Source: Bradyrhizobium diazoefficiens
GTDB lineage: Bacteria > Pseudomonadota > Alphaproteobacteria > Rhizobiales > Xanthobacteraceae
Length of the DNA stretch: 64,000 bases
Assembly: GCF_016612535.1 (NCBI RefSeq)
Contig: NZ_JAENXS010000002.1
Span: 1,302,001 to 1,366,000 of the forward strand
Reading direction: 5' to 3'
Position numbers and translations under genes: made by a program. This document shows, in pieces, positions 1-10,256 of the stretch (position 1 is its first letter; the number at the start of each line of letters is the position of its first letter). The notes under the pieces are model-generated. The model saw nothing but the letters and a program-made list of their open reading frames with translations. It was not told the origin of the DNA and searched no databases.

Positions 1-494
1 ATGTCGGCATCGAGCAGCCCGACCCTGAGGCCGAGGTCGCGCAAGCCCAATGCGAGATTGAGCGCGGTGGTCGATTTGCCGACGCCGCCCTTGCCCGAGG
101 CCACCGCGATCACGGCGGCGACGCCCGGAATCTCGGACTGCCGCGCCATCGGCGACCCGCCGCCCTGCGGCGGCTTGTGGGCATGGACCGGCTGCACGCC
201 CGGCGTGCCGCGGCTCGGGGTTGGCGGCGGCGGAGGTGCAGCGCCGGCCTTGCGCTCTGCGGTCAGCGCCACCATCACGGTGGTCACGCCGGGAATGGCG
301 CGCACGGCAGCTTCGGCCTCGGCCCGGACGGATTCCCAGGCGCGCGCCTCTGCGGCATCGACATTGATCGAGAAGAACACCTTGCCGCCGGACGCACTGA
401 TCGCGCTCAGCACATTGGCATGGGTGAGCGCGACCCCGCGGGGCGACTTGATTTTGGCGAGGCTGTCGAGAACCTGTTGCTGCGTCACGCTCAA
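1..494 (-). CDS. mrp: Mrp/ApbC-family Fe-S carrier ATPase, N-terminal part (runs off left edge)
   Basis: The first about 164 codons are visible on the minus strand. Residues 1-80 resemble the small MIP18/DUF59 domain that precedes the ATPase in this family. A Pro/Gly-rich linker follows, then the deviant P-loop [10 protein letters not shown] and the start of a ParA/MinD-like nucleotide-binding fold ending in GLLDAD at the edge. Family members bind ATP and a bridging 4Fe-4S cluster and pass it to apo-proteins in the cytoplasm. I chose the TTG at 494 because AGGAG lies 7 nt upstream of it, while the nearby ATG (out of frame) directly abuts that AGGAG. The C-terminal cluster-binding cysteines are outside the window. 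Confidence 0.88.
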   Translation of the reverse strand, partial: MSVTQQQVLDSLAKIKSPRGVALTHANVLSAISASGGKVFFSINVDAAEARAWESVRAEAEAAVRAIPGVTTVMVALTAERKAGAAPPPPPTPSRGTPGVQPVHAHKPPQGGGSPMARQSEIPGVAAVIAVASGKGGVGKSTTALNLALGLRDLGLRVGLLDAD

Positions 495-547
495 AGCGCA
501 TCTCCTAAAGTTCAAGATGCCCCATTAGAGCGGATACGGCCAAAAGG

Positions 548-985
548 CTACTGCTTGCCGATATCGTCTGCCATCTCGGCGGGCGCCGCCCCCAGCTCCT
601 GGGCCGCCTCGTAATTAAGCTCGATCATGACCCCATTGGGGTCGTAAACGAAGATCTGCCAGAGCTCGCCGCCGGGCACCTGGCGGGACTCGAATTTCAT
701 GCCCTTGGAGGCGAGGCGCTGCTTCATGCCGTCGAAGCCGCGGCTGACGAAGGCGACGTGGTGGACCACGCCGGAATCCGGCTTTTGCGGCTCCGAGGTC
801 GGCGAAATATCGACGAGGTGCACCACCGGTTTGCCCTCGCTGTACATCCAGGCCCCCGGGAAGGCGAAATTCGGCCGGGCGCCTTTTTCCAGGCCCAGCA
901 CATCCTCGTAGAAGTGGACCGTCTCGGCCAGTTTTCGGGTCCGGATGTTGAAATGATCGAGGACGCCAACGCTCACGCCGCCCAT
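548..985 (-). CDS. VOC/glyoxalase-fold protein
   Basis: A 145-aa single-module vicinal-oxygen-chelate protein. It has the VLDHFNIRT opening, FYEDVLGL, GVVHHVAF and the closing DPNGVMIELNY strand, whose His/Glu positions usually bind the metal. Members include glyoxalase I, dioxygenases and fosfomycin-resistance enzymes; the substrate cannot be read from sequence. An upstream in-frame ATG at 1024 would add 13 residues, but the ATG at 985 has GGGAG 7 nt upstream and opens the conserved fold, so I prefer it. It is transcribed away from the dehydrogenase at 1172. Confidence 0.8.
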   Translation of the reverse strand: MGGVSVGVLDHFNIRTRKLAETVHFYEDVLGLEKGARPNFAFPGAWMYSEGKPVVHLVDISPTSEPQKPDSGVVHHVAFVSRGFDGMKQRLASKGMKFESRQVPGGELWQIFVYDPNGVMIELNYEAAQELGAAPAEMADDIGKQ

Positions 986-1171
986 GCTTTCGCTCCCTTT
1001 TTTCGAAGTCCTTGGTCCCGCCATCCTAGCACAGGGGGCGGCTAAACGAAGCCGTTGCCCTCCCGGCTTAACGGTTTATGGTGCGCCTCCGATCCGCCTC
1101 AATGGCGGAACCGGGCGCCCCCTCGCCCGGCAAGAACCGTAAAAACCCAATCTACGGACAAGGTACCACAC

Positions 1172-2044
1172 ATGGCTAAAGTCGCTTTCCTCGGTCTCGG
1201 CGTGATGGGCTTCCCCATGGCCGGACACCTCGTGAAAAAAGGGGGCCATGAGGTCACCGTCTACAACCGCACGGCGGCCAAGGCGAAGGAATGGGCGGAC
1301 AAGTTCGGCGGCAAGACCGCAGCGATCCCGAAGGCCGCAGCCGAGGGCCAGGACTTCGTGATGTGCTGCGTCGGCAACGACAATGATCTGCGCGCGGTCA
1401 CGATCGGCGCTGACGGCGCCTTCGCCGGCATAAAGAAGGGCGCGACCTTCGTCGATCACACCACCGCTTCCGCCGAGGTCGCCCGCGAGCTCGATGCCGC
1501 CGCGACCAAAGCGGGCTTCAAATTCATCGACGCGCCGGTCTCCGGCGGCCAGGCCGGCGCCGAGAACGGCGTCCTGACCGTGATGTGCGGCGGCGCCGCA
1601 GATGCTTATGCCGGCGCCGAGCCGATCATCACGGGCGCCTATGCGCGGATGTGCAAACTGCTCGGGCCCGCCGGCTCGGGCCAGCTGACCAAGATGGTCA
1701 ACCAGATCTGCATCGCCGGCCTCGTGCAGGGCCTCTCCGAGGGGATCCACTTCGCCAAGAGGTCGGGCCTCGACGTGGCGGCCGTGATCGAAACCATCTC
1801 CAAGGGCGCGGCGCAGTCCTGGCAGATGGAGAACCGCTACAAGACCATGAACGAGGACAAGTACGATTTCGGCTTCGCGGTGGAATGGATGCGCAAGGAT
1901 CTCTCGATCTCGCTGGCCGAAGCCCGTCGCAACGGCGCCAATCTCCCTGTGACCGCGCTGGTCGACCAGTTCTATGCCGAGGTCGAGAAGATGGGCGGCA
2001 AGCGCTGGGATACGTCGAGCCTGCTCGCGCGCCTGAATCGCTGA
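1172..2044 (+). CDS. 3-hydroxyisobutyrate dehydrogenase-family NAD(P)-dependent oxidoreductase
   Basis: A 290-aa beta-hydroxyacid dehydrogenase of normal family length. The N-terminus has the Rossmann motif GLGVMGFPMAG. The substrate signature is FIDAPVSGGQAGAENG, and the presumed catalytic lysine is K174 in LTKMVNQ, followed by the all-helical C-terminal domain. Family members oxidise 3-hydroxyisobutyrate, tartronate semialdehyde or related small hydroxyacids; which one applies here is not decidable. The open frame extends upstream to 1055, but homology starts at MAKVAFLGLG, so the ATG at 1172 is used. Confidence 0.85.
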   Translation: MAKVAFLGLGVMGFPMAGHLVKKGGHEVTVYNRTAAKAKEWADKFGGKTAAIPKAAAEGQDFVMCCVGNDNDLRAVTIGADGAFAGIKKGATFVDHTTASAEVARELDAAATKAGFKFIDAPVSGGQAGAENGVLTVMCGGAADAYAGAEPIITGAYARMCKLLGPAGSGQLTKMVNQICIAGLVQGLSEGIHFAKRSGLDVAAVIETISKGAAQSWQMENRYKTMNEDKYDFGFAVEWMRKDLSISLAEARRNGANLPVTALVDQFYAEVEKMGGKRWDTSSLLARLNR

Positions 2045-2066
2045 TCTCGAACATTCCGGACCTGTC

Positions 2067-3344
2067 TTGCTGATCGCGATCGCCGCCATCTTCGTTCTCG
2101 CCTATGCGGCCATCGCGCTCGAGCATCCGATCGGGGTCAACAAGAGCGCGTCCGCGCTGTTGGCTGCGGGCCTGCTCTGGACCGTCTACGCGCTCGCGAC
2201 AGGCGACCACGCGCTGGTCGGCCGTCAGCTCGACGAGTCGGTCGCCTCCACCGCGCAAATCGTGTTCTTCCTGATTGGCGCGATGACCATCGTCGAGGTG
2301 ATCGACGCCCACGACGGTTTCGAAGTCATCACCTCCCGCATCAGCACGACGAGCCAGATCAAGCTGATGTGGCTGGTCGGGTTCGTCGCGTTCTTCCTCA
2401 GCGCGATCCTGGACAATTTGACGACGACGATCGTCATGGTCTCGCTGATCCAGCGACTGATCGCCCGGCGCGAGGACCGCCTGCTGTTCGCCTCCGTCAT
2501 CGTCATCGCCGCCAATGCCGGCGGAGCATGGACCGTGATCGGTGACGTCACCACGACCATGCTGTGGATCGGCGGCCAAATCTCGCCGCTGAAGATCATG
2601 GGCTCGGTGTTCCTGCCTTCGCTGGTCAATCTGCTGGTGCCGCTCGCCTTCATCAGTCTTTCGCTGAAGGGCAAGACCATCGCGGCACCGCCGAGGGACA
2701 ACGGGGGGCTGACCGTCGACCGGTTCGAACGAAACCTGATGTTCTATCTCGGGCTCGGCGTGCTGATCGCAGTGCCTGCGTTCAAGACAGTGACGCATCT
2801 GCCGCCTTTCATGGGCGTGCTGTTCGGGCTCGGCATCGTCTGGCTCGTCGGCGAGGTCGTACATCGCGACAAGGACGAGCATGTCCGCCAGCCGCTGTCG
2901 CTTGCGCACGCGCTGACCCAGATCGACATGGGCTCGATCGTGTTCTTCGTCGGCATTCTGCTTGCGGTCGCCAGCCTCGAGCATGCCGGCCTGCTGGCAA
3001 CGCTGGCCAGATGGCTGGACGCCGCCATCGGCCGCCAGGACGCCATCGTCGTCGTGCTCGGCCTGCTCAGCGCCGTCATCGACAACGTGCCGCTGGTCGC
3101 CGCGACCATGGGCATGTACGACCTCGCGCATTATCCGGCCGACAGCTTCCTCTGGGAATTCATCGCCTATTGCGCCGGCACCGGCGGATCGATCCTGATC
3201 ATCGGCTCCGCCGCCGGCGTCGCCGCCATGGGGCTCGAGCGCATCGAGTTCCTCTGGTACGCCCGCCGTATCGCGGTGCCTACGCTAGCGGGCTACCTGG
3301 CGGGCGCGGTGGTCTACGTTGCGCAGCACGCGTGGCTGCATTGA
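2067..3344 (+). CDS. nhaD: NhaD-type sodium/proton antiporter
   Basis: A 425-aa polytopic inner-membrane protein. It shows the NhaD signatures FFLIGAMTIVEVIDAHDGF, an ILDNLTTTIVM half-helix with conserved Asp/Asn/Thr, and a second inverted-repeat counterpart AVIDNVPLVAATMG. Such pairs form the ion path in the ion-transporter superfamily. Members export Na+ or Li+ in exchange for protons and support salt or alkaline tolerance. The start is TTG at 2067, 22 nt after the dehydrogenase stop, with only a weak upstream purine stretch; no upstream in-frame ATG fits. A hairpin and a CtrA-type site follow it. Confidence 0.87.
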   Translation: MLIAIAAIFVLAYAAIALEHPIGVNKSASALLAAGLLWTVYALATGDHALVGRQLDESVASTAQIVFFLIGAMTIVEVIDAHDGFEVITSRISTTSQIKLMWLVGFVAFFLSAILDNLTTTIVMVSLIQRLIARREDRLLFASVIVIAANAGGAWTVIGDVTTTMLWIGGQISPLKIMGSVFLPSLVNLLVPLAFISLSLKGKTIAAPPRDNGGLTVDRFERNLMFYLGLGVLIAVPAFKTVTHLPPFMGVLFGLGIVWLVGEVVHRDKDEHVRQPLSLAHALTQIDMGSIVFFVGILLAVASLEHAGLLATLARWLDAAIGRQDAIVVVLGLLSAVIDNVPLVAATMGMYDLAHYPADSFLWEFIAYCAGTGGSILIIGSAAGVAAMGLERIEFLWYARRIAVPTLAGYLAGAVVYVAQHAWLH

Positions 3345-3365
3345 GCGGCGTCTGCCGGATTTGAA

Positions 3366-3380
3366 TTAACGCACCGTTAA
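3366..3380 (+). promoter_or_regulatory. CtrA-type binding site (TTAA-N7-TTAA)
   Basis: TTAA at 3366-3369 and TTAA at 3377-3380 are separated by exactly 7 nt, matching the consensus of the alphaproteobacterial cell-cycle regulator CtrA. It sits about 100 nt upstream of the histidine kinase start at 3483. A second TTAA pair (3398-3401 and 3410-3413, N8) lies just downstream but belongs to a hairpin. Confidence 0.5.
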
Positions 3381-3394
3381 CGTAATTCTTTAGC

Positions 3395-3416
3395 TCCTTA
3401 AGTCACCTCTTAAGGA
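3395..3416 (+). terminator. Perfect 8-bp hairpin after nhaD
   Basis: TCCTTAAG (3395-3402) and CTTAAGGA (3409-3416) pair perfectly around a 6-nt loop and are followed by TTTCTTG. It could end the nhaD transcript or act as a leader or operator element for the kinase gene. The stem is AT-rich, so termination strength is uncertain. Confidence 0.4.
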
Positions 3417-3482
3417 TTTCTTGCCAGAGATAGACAATGCAGAAGGCCCGCGTCCGACGTGGGCAGGAATCGTTGTTGCTTG

Positions 3483-5078
<1,596 letters not shown>

Positions 5079-5122
5079 ACACATGCTTGCCGACATGCCC
5101 GCCAATCCTTCACTATGCCGAG

Positions 5123-5326
5123 ATGAGCAAAGAAACGCCGTGCGTCGCCGTCTGCATGATCGATCCCGAGACCAAGCTGTGCTTCGGCTGCGGCCGAACG
5201 CTGCCGGAAGTCGCGCGCTGGCACACCATGGAGAGTGCGGAACGTCTCGCACTGATGGCGCTGTTGCCGGCGCGTATGGCCGACGCCGGTTTGCAGCCGA
5301 ATGCGGGATCGTCGAAGCGCTGCTGA
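5123..5326 (+). CDS. DUF1289 family small Cys-rich protein
   Basis: A 67-aa protein with the family's four-cysteine pattern CVAVCMIDPETKLCFGCG followed by RTLPEVARWHTMESAER. The pattern suggests metal or Fe-S binding, but the function of the family is unknown. The frame is open from 5087, but the conserved part starts at MSKETPC. It sits 28 nt before the aspartic protease gene. This pairing recurs in Rhizobiales, so the two are probably one transcription unit. Confidence 0.75.
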   Translation: MSKETPCVAVCMIDPETKLCFGCGRTLPEVARWHTMESAERLALMALLPARMADAGLQPNAGSSKRC

Positions 5327-5354
5327 CCCGCCTGCGTACCGCCGGAGGCGCGAG

Positions 5355-5909
5355 ATGATCCGCTTCCTGCTCGTTCTCATCTTGCTCGCAGGCACGGCAG
5401 GCGCCGTGGTCGCCTATGGCGATCCCGACCAGATCGCGCGCGCGAGCCACAAGGTTTCGCACATGTTCCGCGGGCAGGCCACCTCACCCGCGCCCGCCGT
5501 GCAGATCCAGCGCGGCCAGAGCGGCGAGTTCGCGCTGCGCGCCAAGATCAACGGCATCGCCGCGCCGATGGTGATCGACACCGGCGCCACCTCCGTGGTG
5601 CTGACCTGGGAAACAGCGAAGGCGATCGGGCTGCCGCTCGATATGCTCGAATATGACGTCGATCTCGAAACCGCCGGCGGCCACACCAAGGCGGCGCGGC
5701 TCACGATCGACCGCCTCGCCGTCGGCCATCTCGTCGAGAAATCGGTGCCGGCCCTCGTCGTGCCGCGCGGCCTGATGAAGACTAATTTGCTCGGCATGAG
5801 CTTCCTCGATCGCCTCGAGAGCTGGGGCGTGCGGTCCGATACGCTGATGCTCACCGGCTATCCCGAGTTGCAAAGCAGCCATCGCCGCGCGCACACTGCG
5901 GTCGATTAA
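5355..5909 (+). CDS. Clan AA retropepsin-like aspartic protease (TIGR02281 type)
   Basis: A 184-aa protein with an N-terminal membrane anchor (residues 2-22) and a single-domain retropepsin fold. The catalytic motif is VIDTGATSVVLT with D75, and the hydrophobic-hydrophobic-Gly motif is LLGMSFLDRL. Family members act as homodimers, one Asp per subunit; here the protease domain would face the periplasm. The ATG at 5355 directly precedes the hydrophobic anchor. The physiological substrate is unknown. Confidence 0.8.
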   Translation: MIRFLLVLILLAGTAGAVVAYGDPDQIARASHKVSHMFRGQATSPAPAVQIQRGQSGEFALRAKINGIAAPMVIDTGATSVVLTWETAKAIGLPLDMLEYDVDLETAGGHTKAARLTIDRLAVGHLVEKSVPALVVPRGLMKTNLLGMSFLDRLESWGVRSDTLMLTGYPELQSSHRRAHTAVD

Positions 5910-6097
5910 GGGGCACGGCCACTTCGCATAGCCAGCCGTCGTCGCCCCAACGCTTCGCAGCGTCGCAAACGAACGCGGATGTGGCTTTTCCGGCATTTAC
6001 AAACCGTCCAGTCGGTTTATAACGGATACATTCCCGGATCGGGGTTGGAAGACGTGCTGCTCCGTGATGGGGGCGGCCAAGTGGGAGAATGAGAATC

Positions 6098-6763
6098 ATG
6101 ACTGCCAGAGCCGCCTTACGCCGCACGGTGTACGCCCTGCCCTTCATCGCGGTGGCACTCGCCGCAGGCGGCGCCAGCGCTGCGGACCTGTCGCCCCGCT
6201 ATGCGGCACCCGTCTACACGGCGCCGCAGCCGGCCTATTCCTGGACCGGCCTCTATGCCGGTCTCAACGCCGGCTACGCCGAGAGCGGCGACGATGCCTT
6301 CAACAACCTCGTCGGGACGAGCGGCGGCAAGGTCAAGGGTGCCTTCGGTGGCCTCCAGGTCGGCTACAATTACCAGCTCTCGCCGATGTTCGTGGTCGGC
6401 ATCGAGAACGATTTCGAGGGCGGAGATATCAAGAACCACGACGCATTCAACAGCGCCGCAGTGAGTCTGCCCTGGTACATGACCGGTCGCGCCCGCGCCG
6501 GGATCGCGACGATGGATTCACGGTTGCTGTTCTTCGGGACCGCAGGTCTTGCCACCGGCGAATTGAAGGATGGCCCGATCAACAAGATGAAGATGGGCTG
6601 GAGTGCGGGCGGCGGCGTGGAATGGGCGTTCCTGCCGAAATGGTCGGCCAAGGCCGAGTATCTCTACACCGAGTTCAAGCACAACGACCTGCCAGACTGG
6701 AACGCTGCAAAATTCCACAGCTTCCGCGTCGGCGTGAACTACCATTTCGACCTGTTCCGCTGA
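6098..6763 (+). CDS. Outer-membrane beta-barrel protein (Omp25/RopB-like)
   Basis: A 221-aa precursor with a signal peptide ending near ASAAD and the mature N-terminus typical of rhizobial 8-strand porin-like proteins: AAPVYTAPQPAYSWTGLYAG. The body has alternating Gly/aromatic strands (GLQVGYNYQLSPM, FGTAGLATGEL, GGGVEWAFLPKWSAKAEYLY) and ends VGVNYHFDLFR, the terminal aromatic expected for outer-membrane assembly. The start at 6098 has GGGAG 10 nt upstream; the in-frame ATG at 6089 would leave no spacing. It likely stabilises the envelope, as in Brucella and Rhizobium homologues. Confidence 0.85.
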   Translation: MTARAALRRTVYALPFIAVALAAGGASAADLSPRYAAPVYTAPQPAYSWTGLYAGLNAGYAESGDDAFNNLVGTSGGKVKGAFGGLQVGYNYQLSPMFVVGIENDFEGGDIKNHDAFNSAAVSLPWYMTGRARAGIATMDSRLLFFGTAGLATGELKDGPINKMKMGWSAGGGVEWAFLPKWSAKAEYLYTEFKHNDLPDWNAAKFHSFRVGVNYHFDLFR

Positions 6764-6772
6764 GCGTGATCA

Positions 6773-6806
6773 AGAAAGAGTCGGGTTCTGCGATCCGGCT
6801 CTTTCT
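6773..6806. terminator. Bidirectional intrinsic terminator between omp and dusA
   Basis: AGAAAGAGTCGG (6773-6784) pairs with CCGGCTCTTTCT (6795-6806) with one G-T wobble and a 10-nt loop. The A-rich and T-rich stem ends allow it to serve both converging genes. Confidence 0.75.
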
Positions 6807-6811
6807 CCTGA

Positions 6812-7798
6812 CTAGGCAGCCTCCGCCGGCGCGCGTGCACCAACATGCGCGATCGCATCACGCAAGATGTCGACGCCGGCGCCCGGCTTCACACCGTGCT
6901 CGGCGAGATGGCGTCGGAAGGCGCGCGCGCCGGGCACGGCGTGGAACGCACCGACGAAGTGGCGTGTGATGGCGTGCAGCCGCGCGCCGCGTGCGAGCTG
7001 AGCCTCGATATAGGGCATCATCGCTTCGAGCGCGTCCTGCATGGTCGCATGCGGCGCCGCTTCGCCAAACATGTCGCGATCGACGGAGAGCAGCCGCCAC
7101 GGCTCCTGATAGGCGGCGCGGCCGAGCATCACACCGTCGACATGCGCAAGGTGTGCTTTCGCCTCGTCCAGACCCAGGATGCCGCCGTTGATGATCACGG
7201 GCACATCCGGCATCGCGCGCTTGAGTCGATAGACGCGATCATAGTCGAGCGGCGGAATGTCGCGGTTCTCCTTCGGCGACAGGCCATTCAGCCAGGCCTT
7301 CCGCGCGTGCACGATCAGCGCGTCGCAGCCTGCAGCGACCACCGCGTGCGCCAATTTGTCGAGCGCGAGTTCGGGATCCTGGTCGTCGATGCCAATGCGG
7401 CATTTCACCGTGACGGGAATTGAGACTGCGCGCTTCATCACCGCGACACATCTCGCCACGAGCTCGGGCTCCGCCATCAGGCAGGCGCCGAAGCGACCGT
7501 CCTTCACACGATCGGACGGGCAGCCGACATTGAGATTGATCTCATCATAGCCAAAGTCCTCGCCGATCCGCGCAGCTTCAGCGAGGTCCGGCGGATCCGA
7601 GCCGCCAAGCTGTAGCGCCACTGGATGCTCGGTCGCGTCGAAGCCGAGCAAACGCTCCCGGTCGCCATGAATGATGGCGCCGGTGGTCAGCATCTCCGTG
7701 TAGAGCAAACCCCGCCGCGTCAGGTGTCGGTGGAACACCCGGCAGTGCCGGTCGGTCCAATCCATCATGGGTGCAATGCTGAAGCGGCGGTCTAACAT
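6812..7798 (-). CDS. dusA: tRNA-dihydrouridine(20/20a) synthase DusA
   Basis: A 328-aa FMN enzyme that reduces U20/U20a in the tRNA D-loop. It shows RFSIAPMMDWTDRHCR at the N-terminus, ALQLGGSDP, the catalytic-Cys motif NLNVGCPSDRVKDGRFGA, VTVKCRIGIDD and INGGI plus DGVMLGRAAYQEPW for FMN phosphate. Length is normal. A GTG at 7825 would add 9 atypical residues; the ATG at 7798 matches the conserved start. Codons for PMMDW form the attachment-like core repeated at 10931 and 58801, so the upstream region is probably not its ancestral promoter. Confidence 0.92.
   Translation of the reverse strand: MLDRRFSIAPMMDWTDRHCRVFHRHLTRRGLLYTEMLTTGAIIHGDRERLLGFDATEHPVALQLGGSDPPDLAEAARIGEDFGYDEINLNVGCPSDRVKDGRFGACLMAEPELVARCVAVMKRAVSIPVTVKCRIGIDDQDPELALDKLAHAVVAAGCDALIVHARKAWLNGLSPKENRDIPPLDYDRVYRLKRAMPDVPVIINGGILGLDEAKAHLAHVDGVMLGRAAYQEPWRLLSVDRDMFGEAAPHATMQDALEAMMPYIEAQLARGARLHAITRHFVGAFHAVPGARAFRRHLAEHGVKPGAGVDILRDAIAHVGARAPAEAA
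7756..7771 (-). repeat. dusA-internal attachment-like core (attL candidate)
   Basis: TCCAATCCATCATGGG on the plus strand encodes Pro-Met-Met-Asp-Trp of DusA on the minus strand. The same 16 bases recur in the same orientation at 10930-10945 and 58801-58816. The 5' end of dusA is an established integration hotspot for a family of tyrosine recombinases. Confidence 0.7.
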
Positions 7799-7946
7799 AT
7801 TGTTTTCATTTAGATTTATAACCACTTTCGGTCCAGTCGATTTTGGTCCGACGGACAGTTTGAAGCGTTAGAGCTAAAGCATTATCCTTTCTTTTCAACA
7901 GCTTGATCTGATCACTCGATTATTTTCGCTTATTTCGACCATCCCC

Positions 7947-7984
7947 GGTACTGCACGGCAGTACCAAAATGCCCGTGCAGTACC
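7947..7984. repeat. Nested inverted repeats GGTACTG / CAGTACC
   Basis: GGTACTG (7947-7953) pairs with CAGTACC (7959-7965) around CACGG. Alternatively GGTACTGCACGG (7947-7958) pairs with CCGTGCAGTACC (7973-7984). Three copies of one half-site in 38 bp, lying in the gene-free stretch upstream of dusA, could be an operator or a recombination arm site. Confidence 0.45.
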
Positions 7985-8096
7985 GCTCCTCGACAAAGGG
8001 TTTTGGCTACGCCCAACTACGTCGGTTCGTCGAACTTGAACGAAAATGGCACTGTCGTGACGCAGACGGCTGCCCCGTCAGCGATCCGCGCGAGGC

Positions 8097-8450
8097 TTAT
8101 GTGAGGTCGTTCGGCGTAACCGCCCAATCAGAAAACAGATCAAGCGCACCCAACACCTTGTAACCTATCGCCTGATGGCCAAGACGGCGTTTCGCAGCCA
8201 TGCGGGCCAGGACCGGCACTCTCATGTCAGCATAATCATAAATCGTCACCTCGCGCTTGACGCCGTTGAGACGATGCAACCGGCCGGCATACTGAGCGAG
8301 GTACCTTTCCAGGCAATTGGCATCGTAAGAAAAAGGGTGTCGAGGCGGGAATCATCGAAACCTTCGCCGAGATAACGTCCGGTCGCGACATCGCGAACAC
8401 TCTGTCTCGTTGCCGGACGCAGCCTTCTTGCGCGACTGATCGCCACCCAA
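8097..8450 (-). pseudogene. Remnant of DEAD/DEAH-box (SF2) helicase C-terminus, frameshifted
   Basis: Two overlapping minus-strand frames together give the usual C-terminal helicase block. The first reads VATGRYLGEGFDDSRLDTLFLTMPIAWKG; after a one-base shift near 8312-8318 the second reads LAQYAGRLHRLNGVKREVTIYDYADMRVPVLARM. These are motifs V and VI of type-III-restriction-like SF2 helicases. Neither frame is long enough to be a protein, and the N-terminal two thirds are missing. It is a decayed fragment at the left end of the dusA-inserted DNA. Confidence 0.72.
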
Positions 8451-8451
8451 G

Positions 8452-9648
8452 TTAGATCACCTTGTCTCGCCGGAGACACTCGATCTCGATCTCTGAAAGT
8501 CCGAGCGAACCACGATAGATTTCTTCATTGTCCTGACCGACCTCTCCCGCCGAGTGCCGCAACTTGGTCCGATCGACGCTGAATTTCGGTACGATGTTGG
8601 CCATCGCTACAGAACCAAAATCCCGATCCGGGACGCGGACCATCATGTCGCGGGCCTTGGCTTGCGGGTCAGAAGCGATCTGCTCAATCGAGTAGATCGG
8701 TGCGAGCGTCCCCTGTTTGGCCGCAAATGCGGCGAGCACCTCCTCGAGGGCATGATTGCCGCACCAAGTCGAAAAAATACCGTTCAGTTCTTCCGCGTGC
8801 TGGACGCGCGCCGCGTTGTTGGCAAAATGCGGATCATCGATCAGCTCCGGCCTTCCTATCGCTCGACAGTTGGCGGCGTAGAGCGCGTTAGTCGAACCGG
8901 CCAGAGTGACCCAGCGGTCGTCCTTCGTGCGGTAGACGGCAGCTGGCGCCGAATAGCCGTTACCGTTGCCGATGCGACTTCGCGTCACGCCAAGCTGATC
9001 GAACTCGATCGGCAGTACGTCGAGCAGGCGAAACACCGCTTCGGTCAGGGCCAGGTCGATTTCTTCTCCGGGAGCATCGGGATCACGCGCTCTCTTCCAC
9101 AGGGCAGCTAGCACGCCAACAGCGCCGAACAGGCCGCCGATCGAATCTCCGATCGGATAACCGGGATGCATCGGCTCTCCGTCCGCCTCGCCCGTGATGT
9201 AGGTCAAGCCCCCCATCGCCTCGAAGATGCGCGCGAACCCGGGTTTGTCGCGATAGGGTCCATCCTGCCCGAACGCCGTCGCACGCAGGATGACCAGGCG
9301 CGGCTGGATCGCCCACAATACCTCCTTCGACAGTCCCCAGCGGTCGAGCGTCCCCGGGCGGAAGTTCTCGATCAGCACGTCGAACTGCGGAAGCAATCGC
9401 TTGAACAGCGCAAGCCCTGCCGGCTTCCGAAGATCGAGCGTTGCGAACTTCTTGTTGCGGTTCAGCGCTTTCCACCACAATGGCTTGCCATCCTTGAACG
9501 GCGGAAAGAACCTCACGCCGTCGCCCTCGCCCGGCATTTCGATCTTGAGGACGTCGGCTCCGTAATCCGCAAGCAGCGTGGCGGCGAACGGCGCGGCCAC
9601 AATGGTCGCAATATCCAGAACTCTTAGCCCCTCGAGCGGTCCGCCCAT
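8452..9648 (-). CDS. Class III CoA-transferase (CaiB/BaiF family)
   Basis: A 398-aa protein of normal length that moves CoA between carboxylic acids through an enzyme-anhydride intermediate. It has GLRVLDIATIVAAPFAATLLADYGADVLKIE, the presumed catalytic aspartate in KRLLPQFDVLIENFRPG, and the C-terminal block QGTLAPIYSIEQI. The ATG at 9648 has GAGGAA upstream; the longer frame to 9891 is not conserved. It lies 44 nt after the acyl-CoA dehydrogenase remnant on the same strand, so the two were probably one acyl-CoA catabolic operon. Confidence 0.87.
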   Translation of the reverse strand: MGGPLEGLRVLDIATIVAAPFAATLLADYGADVLKIEMPGEGDGVRFFPPFKDGKPLWWKALNRNKKFATLDLRKPAGLALFKRLLPQFDVLIENFRPGTLDRWGLSKEVLWAIQPRLVILRATAFGQDGPYRDKPGFARIFEAMGGLTYITGEADGEPMHPGYPIGDSIGGLFGAVGVLAALWKRARDPDAPGEEIDLALTEAVFRLLDVLPIEFDQLGVTRSRIGNGNGYSAPAAVYRTKDDRWVTLAGSTNALYAANCRAIGRPELIDDPHFANNAARVQHAEELNGIFSTWCGNHALEEVLAAFAAKQGTLAPIYSIEQIASDPQAKARDMMVRVPDRDFGSVAMANIVPKFSVDRTKLRHSAGEVGQDNEEIYRGSLGLSEIEIECLRRDKVI

Positions 9649-9692
9649 TTCATCTTCCTCGCAGAATTTCGGTTCGATCTTCAGGCGCCATC

Positions 9693-10196
9693 TCACGTTG
9701 CGTCTTGCAGGAGAAGCCGCGCAATATTGAGTTGATGGATCTGGCTGGTGCCTTCGTACAGACGGAACAATCGCACGTCTCGGTACCAGCGTTCGATCGA
9801 CGAGTGATCGGCGACATATCCGGCACCGCCGAACATCTGGACACAACGGTCCGCCACGCGCCCGGACATTTCGCTGGCGAAGTATTTGCACATCGAGGCT
9901 TCGAGCACGACATCCTCGCCGCGGTCGCGCTTGCGCGCCGTCTCGAGAACCATCGATCGCGCGGCGTATATCTCGGTCTGACAGTCGGCGATCATCGCTT
10001 GCACAAGCTGAAAGCCGCCATTGGCGCGCTGGAATGCGTGCTGTACCAACATCTGATGGTCGGCACGCATGGGCTCTTCATTGGCAGAATCGTTGCGACG
10101 CGCGGAGCTAAAGGCGCCCCTCTGGTCAACGATCAAGGAGAGCTGCGCTCGTTCCCGCGGTGCTGAGTGCGCAACGCTAATCCGTAGCGCGCTCAC
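9693..10196 (-). pseudogene. Truncated acyl-CoA dehydrogenase (C-terminal domain only)
   Basis: Clear homology covers about the last 120 residues: FQLVQAMIADCQTEIYAAR, MCKYFASEMSGRVADRCVQM, FGGAGYVADHSSIERWYRDV and RLFRLYEGTSQIHQLNIAR. This is the flavin-binding C-terminal helical bundle. The N-terminal and middle beta domains and the catalytic base are absent. The first about 50 residues of the frame show no family similarity, so the gene was cut near 10030. It is unlikely to be active. Confidence 0.75.
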
Positions 10197-10256
10197 CTCG
10201 GACGATTACCTACGTCCCCCTCTTCCCGAGCGAGACCACAAGGTTCGAACCAAGTC

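Noticed and set aside
1698..3131. 477-aa minus-strand open frame opposite nhaD
   Set aside because: It is the antisense of well-supported nhaD and the dehydrogenase; composition is Arg/Asp/His-rich low-order shadow coding with no homology.
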